From assembly GCA_043766165.1 (NCBI GenBank), contig JAYUIJ010000004.1:1-15630 (forward strand): a DNA stretch of 15,630 nucleotides, given 5' to 3'. Shown one piece after another: positions 11,766 through 15,630 of the stretch. The position numbers were made by a program, and so were the translations under genes. Origin of the DNA: CAIJZX01 sp043766165 (GTDB taxonomy: Bacteria; Patescibacteriota; Patescibacteriia; SBBC01; CAIJZX01). Below the pieces are notes generated by a model. It was not told the origin of the DNA. It was given only the letters and a program-made list of their open reading frames with translations, and ran no database searches. How positions within the stretch are numbered: the stretch's first letter is position 1; each line of letters begins with the position of its first letter.

Positions 11766-11774
11766 AGTATAGCA
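11766..11774 (-). promoter_or_regulatory. extended -10 of the lipoprotein gene (leaderless type)
   Basis: On the minus strand TGCTATACT (hexamer 11766-11771) ends 6 nt before ATG 11759. No ribosome site and no clear -35 are present. Confidence 0.55.
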
Positions 11775-11802
11775 GAAATTTGAATATGTATAATACAATA
11801 TA

Positions 11803-11830
11803 TTGACAGCACATGCCCGCTTGCTAGAGT
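11803..11830 (+). promoter_or_regulatory. promoter of the 162-aa membrane/coiled-coil gene
   Basis: TTGACA (11803-11808), a 16-nt spacer and TGCTAGAGT (hexamer 11825-11830, extended -10). It is divergent to the lipoprotein promoter. Confidence 0.7.
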
Positions 11831-11900
11831 GTGGCATAGTGGTACCTTGTTACTTGAAAACACCAACCTGGTCAAGCAAGTATTGAATGGGAGGATGTTC

Positions 11901-12389
11901 ATGATGCGAAATTTGGTCTGCGGAGCTACTCAGAAGAGTGTATTTGTCATACTTGCCGGTCTGTTTATCGATTGGCCTGTGTCTCCCATGTTCTGGGAAA
12001 TAGTACTAATCATTTTGATAGTGGCTATCTATAGTCTTGGTGTTGTAAACCTAGCTCGAGAAGACAATAAAAAGACTACTGCAATTCTGGAACGATTGGA
12101 ACAGGAAGGGCAACGTAGGGAACAAGAGGCCTACAACAAAGAGAAGCGACAGTATCAGGAGCGCATCTGGGAAGAGCTCTGCCGGCAAGGAGAATGGTCA
12201 ATATACCGTTCGGGCAATGACGTGCGCGATATGATAGACAATCTACGACAGGAAATGTCACGTACACTCCGGTTCATCCCTGAGAATCTGGATGTTGCTG
12301 GTCCCCCAACCATTTCGGTTCTCCGGCATCATCCAACCTGTGACGGATGTATTACGGTCAAGCTGACTAGTACGCAGCTGATCTCCTAG
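11901..12389 (+). CDS. membrane-anchored coiled-coil protein of unknown function
   Basis: A 162-aa protein with two hydrophobic segments near the N-terminus (~12-26 and ~30-49), then a charged helical region rich in Glu, Gln, Lys and Arg (~53-95, for example ERLEQEGQRREQE) predicting a coiled coil in the cytoplasm. The C-terminal ~50 residues look globular and contain HHPTCDGC near 143-150, possibly a metal site. ATG 11901 follows GGGAGG by six bases. An in-frame ATG at 11895 overlaps that ribosome site and is less likely. Its promoter and terminator are strong, so it is monocistronic. No family is recognised. Confidence 0.75.
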   Translation: MMRNLVCGATQKSVFVILAGLFIDWPVSPMFWEIVLIILIVAIYSLGVVNLAREDNKKTTAILERLEQEGQRREQEAYNKEKRQYQERIWEELCRQGEWSIYRSGNDVRDMIDNLRQEMSRTLRFIPENLDVAGPPTISVLRHHPTCDGCITVKLTSTQLIS

Positions 12390-12403
12390 CTTCACCATCA
12401 ACA

Positions 12404-12442
12404 ACCCCGTAAGCCTAACAGGTTATGGGGTCTTTTCTTTTT
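12404..12442 (+). terminator. rho-independent terminator after the 162-aa gene
   Basis: ACCCCGTAA (12404-12412) pairs with TTATGGGGT (12423-12431), one G-U pair included, followed by a T-rich tail. Confidence 0.85.
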
Positions 12443-12497
12443 CCCCATACTCTGCTACAGTCCTGATGATTTGCCGTGGCATGTGTCACCTGAATCC

Positions 12498-12525
12498 TTG
12501 TTCTCTACAGTATATCGTTTATGAT
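12498..12525 (+). promoter_or_regulatory. possible tRNA-Pro promoter
   Basis: TTGTTC (12498-12503), a 16-nt spacer and TATGAT (12520-12525) lie 12 nt before the tRNA 5' end. Confidence 0.4.
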
Positions 12526-12537
12526 TTTCCGCGAAGT

Positions 12538-12610
12538 CGGGGCGTGGCGAAGTTGGTATCGCGCCTGGTTTGGGACCAGGAGGCCCCGAGTTCGAGTCTC
12601 GGCGCCCCGA
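12538..12610 (+). tRNA. tRNA-Pro (anticodon UGG)
   Basis: A full cloverleaf of 73 nt is present. The acceptor stem CGGGGCG (12538-12544) pairs with CGCCCCG (12603-12609). The anticodon stem CCTGG/CCAGG holds the loop TTTGGGA with anticodon TGG (12571-12573), and the T arm is CCGAG-TTCGAGT-CTCGG. The discriminator is A (12610). The 3' CCA is not encoded (CTG follows), so it must be added by CCA transferase, unlike the nearby tRNA-Arg. Confidence 0.95.
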
Positions 12611-12660
12611 CTGCGTGGAAAATTAAACACAGTGGTGGAACCTAACTTTTTAGCCAGAAG

Positions 12661-12686
12661 AAAAAGCCCTCGCCATGTAGCAAGGG
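12661..12686 (-). terminator. terminator of the 62-aa basic protein gene
   Basis: On the minus strand CCCTTGC (12680-12686) pairs with GCGAGGG (12667-12673), one G-U pair included, with a 6-nt loop. A C precedes the run of five T at 12661-12665. Confidence 0.75.
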
Positions 12687-12705
12687 TTGTTTTGATAGAG
12701 CGCAA

Positions 12706-12894
12706 CTAAATTCTTGGTCGACTGATACGACGCGGAGTACGACGGTGTGAAGGGCGCGCCTTGCTTTTTGCCATCTGTGGTCCCAACTTGAGCGTTGCCC
12801 CAGTGCCACCGATCAAGATGCCCTGACCGCCGGTGAGGACTTTTGGATCGCCATTGAAACGGCCCGGTTCGGGACGAGCAGTAGATTTCTTCAC
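12706..12894 (-). CDS. 62-aa basic Gly-rich protein, GTG start
   Basis: The protein starts at GTG 12892-12894, four bases after GGAGGA, and ends 20 bp before a terminator stem. The sequence has a Gly-rich centre (LTGGQGILIGGTG, ~20-32) and a very basic end (RPSHRRTPRRISRPRI). It has no Cys and no membrane helix. Ribosome site, promoter and terminator make this a genuine gene despite its size. The basic tail suggests nucleic-acid or ribosome contact, but that is only a suggestion. No family is recognised. It is opposite in orientation to the neighbouring tRNA-Pro. Confidence 0.65.
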   Translation of the reverse strand: MKKSTARPEPGRFNGDPKVLTGGQGILIGGTGATLKLGPQMAKSKARPSHRRTPRRISRPRI

Positions 12895-12945
12895 AGGTTC
12901 CTCCAGTGGTTGAGAGTTTGATGAATGAACAATGTGCAGCCAAAC

Positions 12946-12974
12946 AACCTATCACGACGGCAAAAGGTAGTCAA
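12946..12974 (-). promoter_or_regulatory. promoter of the 62-aa gene
   Basis: On the minus strand TTGACT (12969-12974), a 17-nt spacer and TGATAGGTT, an extended -10 (hexamer 12946-12951). The hexamer is the same as before the nucleotidase. Confidence 0.6.
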
Positions 12975-13001
12975 GGAAACACACACAAAAAAACAGCATG
13001 T

Positions 13002-13020
13002 TGGTGCGGCCGGAGGGACT
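13002..13020 (-). repeat. fragment copy of the tRNA-Arg 3' end, with CCA
   Basis: These 19 bp are identical to 13200-13218: the CCA, discriminator, 3' acceptor strand and start of the T stem of tRNA-Arg. The match ends inside the T arm. The segment that follows (13012-13087) folds separately. Confidence 0.65.
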
Positions 13021-13087
13021 TGCCCTGCGGGCCGGGATCTGCGCTCTCCTGCCGCTGGCAGAAGTGCTCGATCCTTCTCGTCCCCTC
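13012..13087 (-). other. structured segment next to the tRNA-Arg fragment
   Basis: Four stems can form: GAGGGAC (13013-13019) with GTCCCCTC (13080-13087, one bulge), GCCC/GGGC (13022-13032), GGATC (13035-13039) with GATCC (13070-13074), and inside the latter CTGCC/GGCAG (13049-13061). The arrangement is reminiscent of a cloverleaf but lacks a tRNA anticodon and T loop. It may be a decayed tRNA-like RNA or a repeat element. Confidence 0.4.
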
Positions 13088-13131
13088 GAGCTAATTTTTT
13101 TTGTGTTGCTCAGCAACTAGTTTCTTTGCGC

Positions 13132-13166
13132 CCGGAGGGACTCGAACCCCCAACCCTTTGGTCCGA
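13132..13166 (-). repeat. second fragment copy of tRNA-Arg (T arm to anticodon)
   Basis: These 35 bp are identical to 13208-13242, exactly 76 bp away, which equals the length of the tRNA gene with its CCA. It covers the anticodon side, variable loop, T arm and part of the acceptor, but the 5' half is unrelated sequence, so it cannot make a tRNA. Confidence 0.75.
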
Positions 13167-13199
13167 CCCCGCACCGAAGCGCCAGATATTCTTTTTTAA

Positions 13200-13275
13200 T
13201 GGTGCGGCCGGAGGGACTCGAACCCCCAACCCTTTGGTCCGAAGCCAAATACTCTATCCATTGAGCTACGGCCGC
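13200..13275 (-). tRNA. tRNA-Arg (anticodon UCG), CCA encoded
   Basis: On the minus strand the acceptor GCGGCCG (13269-13275) pairs with CGGCCGC (13204-13210). The D arm contains TAGCTCAATGGATAGAGTA, and the anticodon stem TTTGG/CCAAA holds the loop CTTCGGA with anticodon TCG. The T loop is TTCGAGT. The mature 73-nt body ends at 13203 and CCA is encoded at 13200-13202. It would read CGN arginine codons, CGA best. Confidence 0.95.
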
Positions 13276-13588
13276 CCCATTAAGAAAGAATTATGAACAG
13301 CATGCCTGATACGAAGTTATCCATTGAGCGGAGTTTATCCGTTGGCACTACGGTGACATCGGAGGCGCATGTGATGCCGAACAACCCTAACATAACTCCT
13401 CAAGAACTTCAATCCATGTACCACAAAATAGTCCATACCGTATTCCCACTACTTCTTACTTACTACTTTCTACTACGTACTGCCCACACGTTTATTTCAG
13501 GTCAAGAACAACAGTACGGGCTCTTTCTTTTAGCATTTTCTTTGGGAGGTCCCTCGTGCGACTTCGGGACGGGAGCTATATTATCTTT
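13276..13588. other. 313-bp stretch between tRNA-Arg and pilT, no supported gene
   Basis: An open frame from 13293 crosses this stretch on the plus strand but overlaps the pilT 3' end and lacks a ribosome site. A small hairpin, GTCCC (13550-13554) with GGGAC (13565-13569), lies near the pilT 3' end without a T run. The tRNA-Arg promoter should lie at the left end; a CATAAT on the minus strand about 15 nt before the tRNA is the best -10 candidate. Confidence 0.5.
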
Positions 13589-14641
13589 TTATTTCAGGTC
13601 TCCCGGGTTCACCATATACGCCCGAGCCGTCTCTTCCGTGATAACATTATCGGCGTACAGTTTTTTTATGTTCTGATCCATGGTGAACATGCCATCTTCA
13701 GCCGACGTCTGAATCGCGGTTTTAATTTGCGGCACTTTGTTTTCGCGGATCAAGTTGGCGACAGCTGGGGTGTTAATCAGGACTTCGCGGGCAGCAACGC
13801 GGCCGCCGTTAGCGCCGGGGAGAAGTTGCTGCGAAATAATACCTTTCAAGAACAAGGAAATTTGTAATCGGACTTGGGCTTGCTGGTATGGCGGGAAGAC
13901 GTCGATGATACGGTCGATCGTTTGGGCGGCGTTGAGTGTGTGTAGCGTGGCTAACACTAAGTGTCCAGTTTCAGCTAGCGTGATTGTTGAAGCAATCGTT
14001 TCCAAGTCGCGCATTTCGCCAACCATGATCACGTTCGGGTCTTGCCGCAGGACATGTTTCAAGCCTTGGGCGAAGCTCATAATATCCGTTCCGAGTTGGC
14101 GCTGTTTAATAATCGCTTTCTTCGGACTGTAGACGAATTCAATTGGATCTTCAAGCGTCACGATATGAACCGATCGTTCGCGGTTGATCAAGTCGATCAT
14201 AGCGGCCAACGTGGTCGATTTTCCCATACCCGTTGGACCAGTGACTAGAATCAAACCTTGCTTCAAACGAATCAGATCGTAGGTAATCGGCGGCATGTTC
14301 AAGTCTTCCATGGTTGGGATGGTCGCCGAAATAACACGGGCAACTAACCCAGCCGCACCTTTTTCCCAATGTAAGTTAATACGGAACCGGCAGAGTCCGG
14401 CAATTTCGTAACCAATGTCTAATTCGCGCTCTGTTTCAAAAACTTCTTTCTGTTCCGGCGTGCACAAACTCAAACAAACATCCAAGGTGTCCTTGGACGT
14501 CAATTCATTTTCGTGCGGGAGTTTTTGTAAATCGCCGTCAACCCGAATAACCGGGGGCATGCCCTCGACGATGTGAATGTCCGACGCGCCTTTGGCGACG
14601 GCCGTAGAAAAAATCTTATCGATGTATTTTTGTTCGGCCAT
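13589..14641 (-). CDS. pilT: type IV pilus retraction ATPase PilT
   Basis: This 350-aa hexameric ATPase powers pilus retraction at the inner face of the membrane. The N-terminal PAS-like domain spans about 1-100. The RecA-like core has Walker A GPTGMGKST (135-143; Met replaces the more common Ser), the Asp box TLEDPIEF (162-169), Walker B VIMVGEMRDLET (204-215) and the His box TGHLVLATLHT (225-235). VANLIREN (294-301) corresponds to the AIRNLIRE motif that is specific for PilT and needed for retraction, which separates it from PilB. Length is typical. No other pilus gene lies in the window. It has its own promoter 24 nt upstream of the ATG, with no Shine-Dalgarno sequence. Confidence 0.95.
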   Translation of the reverse strand: MAEQKYIDKIFSTAVAKGASDIHIVEGMPPVIRVDGDLQKLPHENELTSKDTLDVCLSLCTPEQKEVFETERELDIGYEIAGLCRFRINLHWEKGAAGLVARVISATIPTMEDLNMPPITYDLIRLKQGLILVTGPTGMGKSTTLAAMIDLINRERSVHIVTLEDPIEFVYSPKKAIIKQRQLGTDIMSFAQGLKHVLRQDPNVIMVGEMRDLETIASTITLAETGHLVLATLHTLNAAQTIDRIIDVFPPYQQAQVRLQISLFLKGIISQQLLPGANGGRVAAREVLINTPAVANLIRENKVPQIKTAIQTSAEDGMFTMDQNIKKLYADNVITEETARAYMVNPGDLK

Positions 14642-14662
14642 GTCGTTTGTGTATCGATGTTA

Positions 14663-14691
14663 AGAATAGCATATTTTTGGGCTGTTGTCAA
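14663..14691 (-). promoter_or_regulatory. pilT promoter
   Basis: On the minus strand TTGACA (14686-14691), a 17-nt spacer and TGCTATTCT (hexamer 14663-14668, extended -10). A leader of roughly 16 nt lacks a Shine-Dalgarno sequence. Confidence 0.75.
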
Positions 14692-14700
14692 TCAACTCAC

Positions 14701-14737
14701 AAAATAAAAAACTCGCCAATGTTCTCGGCGAGTTTTT
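14701..14737 (-). terminator. terminator after the DsbA-like gene
   Basis: An 11-bp perfect stem, AAAAACTCGCC (14707-14717) with GGCGAGTTTTT (14727-14737), has a 9-nt loop and a TTTTTATTTT tail on the minus strand. It separates the DsbA-like gene from the pilT promoter. Confidence 0.9.
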
Positions 14738-14748
14738 GAAATTTTTGA

Positions 14749-15543
14749 TTACAGTGTTGCCAAGGCTTTGTCGATGTAGGCTTTAGCCTGATCAAGCGGA
14801 TAGGCGCCAGGAATACCGTCAAGCGTCTTACCGTTTTCGTCAACAATTAGTGTTGACGGCGTACCACTGACGCCACCGGTCGTGCCGTCAGCTTGTTCGG
14901 CTTTAACTGTGTCAGCCATTTCACCGTCGTCTAAACATTTCTGGAATTTGGTTTGGTTGACACCAACTTCTTTGGCGAGTGGGCCAAGAGCAGTCAGCGC
15001 GAAGCCTGTACCATTCGCCGTCGTTCGTTCGTAAATTTTATCGATGAAATCCCATTCTTTATCTTGGCCACCAAGTTTACCGACGCAGAGTTGAGCTTCC
15101 GCCTCTTTCTGGGCGTTGGCGTGGAACGATAACGGGAAGTTGCGGTAGACCCAATTGATCTTACCATCGTAATCAGCGAGTAGCTGTTTCATCGTTGGGT
15201 GAAATGTTTTGCAATATGGACACTCAAGATCAGAGAATTCGATCAGCGTCAATTTGGCCTTTTTATCGCCACGGATTAAATCACCATCGTTCACTTTTTT
15301 AACATCGCTAAAGGTTGCGGCAGCAGCGGTTGTGTTTGTCGCAGCGGCAGCAGCGGTTGTCGTAGTGCTTTTCGATTTAGTTGTGCCGTACGCTTTCGGT
15401 AAAATAATAGCGAGCCCAATAATGGCGACTATGCCGGCACCGGCAATCGCGCCAAAAATAAAGGTCAGCTTTGGCGAAGCACCTTCAAACATGCCGCGGT
15501 TCGACATGGGGCTTGGAGAAACTGGGTGAGTTGGGTGTTCCAT
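14749..15543 (-). CDS. membrane-anchored DsbA-like thiol:disulfide oxidoreductase
   Basis: This 264-aa protein makes or exchanges disulfides in exported proteins. A short cytoplasmic N-terminus precedes one membrane helix (~26-50, FIFGAIAGAGIVAIIGLAII), an Ala/Thr low-complexity linker (~52-77) and a DsbA-like thioredoxin domain (~78-264). The active site CPYC lies in FSDLECPYC (near 103-111), and the cis-proline loop is SGTPSTLIV (near 224-232). Two further Cys (LCVGK and KCLDD) could form a structural disulfide. The layout fits the Thioredoxin_4/BdbD-type proteins common in Patescibacteria and Gram-positives. It is likely held at the outer face of the membrane and may act on pilins or other secreted proteins. 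It has its own promoter and terminator. Confidence 0.92.
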   Translation of the reverse strand: MEHPTHPVSPSPMSNRGMFEGASPKLTFIFGAIAGAGIVAIIGLAIILPKAYGTTKSKSTTTTAAAAATNTTAAAATFSDVKKVNDGDLIRGDKKAKLTLIEFSDLECPYCKTFHPTMKQLLADYDGKINWVYRNFPLSFHANAQKEAEAQLCVGKLGGQDKEWDFIDKIYERTTANGTGFALTALGPLAKEVGVNQTKFQKCLDDGEMADTVKAEQADGTTGGVSGTPSTLIVDENGKTLDGIPGAYPLDQAKAYIDKALATL

Positions 15544-15569
15544 ACGGGTTGGTGTTTAATCGTTAATCT

Positions 15570-15610
15570 ACTACAAGGTGTAGTATACAGGCAAGTGAAA
15601 ACCAGCGCAA
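15570..15610 (-). promoter_or_regulatory. DsbA-like gene promoter with an overlapping palindrome
   Basis: On the minus strand TTGCGC (15605-15610), a 17-nt spacer and TATACT (15582-15587). A perfect palindrome, ACTACA (15570-15575) with TGTAGT (15579-15584), overlaps the -10 and the likely transcription start, where a repressor could act. The leader is about 30 nt without a Shine-Dalgarno sequence. Confidence 0.55.
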
Positions 15611-15630
15611 GTCCACCCCCTACCCCTCCA

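Noticed and set aside
13002..13242. CRISPR-like repeat array
   Set aside because: The repeated segments are unequal tRNA-Arg fragments, with no uniform repeats or spacers.
12925..13296. 123-aa open frame across tRNA-Arg and its fragments
   Set aside because: It reads antisense through the tRNA; the GGTRTPNPLVRSQ-type peptide is a familiar artefact of tRNA genes.
13293..13676. 127-aa plus-strand open frame between tRNA-Arg and pilT
   Set aside because: It lacks a ribosome site and promoter, and its last 88 bp lie opposite the end of pilT. The protein shows no recognisable domain.

Overview
This window looks like chromosomal DNA from a member of the Patescibacteria (Candidate Phyla Radiation), probably close to Parcubacteria-type lineages. 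That placement is an inference from gene content and style: a PilT ATPase, a membrane-anchored DsbA-like oxidoreductase with an Ala/Thr linker, a YggT protein with a disordered N-terminus, a TMEM175-type channel, many tiny unassigned proteins, and short leaders or no leaders on several mRNAs. UGA acts as a stop and the code appears standard.

Layout. 1-1004: a nearly complete IS481-like insertion sequence with 20-bp imperfect terminal inverted repeats. 1012-2493 (minus): a tight four-gene operon running zincin metallopeptidase, T4 endonuclease V-like pyrimidine dimer glycosylase, alkyltransferase-like protein (active-site Cys replaced by Trp) and NadR-type NMN adenylyltransferase. An ArsR-type regulator (2640-2927, plus) is divergent to it, and its gene is flanked by two copies of a 21-bp operator-like repeat. 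3020-3418 (minus): mscL with a zinc-ribbon tail. 3419-3982: a gene-free stretch with a palindromic 31-bp repeat, a MITE-like segment and a strong nested stem structure. 3983-6571 (minus): an MgtA-type P-ATPase. 6703-9484: a 5'(3')-nucleotidase, an 85-aa orphan, a TMEM175 channel, a frameshifted two-part orphan gene and a 52-aa single-span membrane protein. 9760-10509: YggT plus a 53-aa Lys-rich partner. 10560-11759 (minus): a 399-aa lipoprotein. 11901-12389: a 162-aa membrane/coiled-coil protein. 12538-13275: tRNA-Pro(UGG), a 62-aa basic protein starting at GTG, and tRNA-Arg(UCG) with two nearby fragments copied from its 3' end. 13589-15543 (minus): pilT and a DsbA-like gene, each with its own promoter.

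Two styles of gene expression are interleaved. Several conserved genes (mgtA, the TMEM175 channel, the lipoprotein, the zincin operon and yggT) have a -10 hexamer (mostly TATACT or TATAGT, often preceded by TGn) ending only 6-8 nt before the start codon, with no Shine-Dalgarno sequence, as expected for leaderless mRNAs. The orphan genes and the nucleotidase instead carry a TTGACA-like -35, a 16-18 nt spacer and a good Shine-Dalgarno sequence, and most end in a clear rho-independent terminator.

No CRISPR array, rRNA or prophage module is visible. The most interesting leads are the ArsR-flanked repair/NAD operon, the promoter dichotomy, the 31-bp palindrome shared by two distant loci, and the tRNA-Arg 3'-end fragments with an adjacent structured segment.
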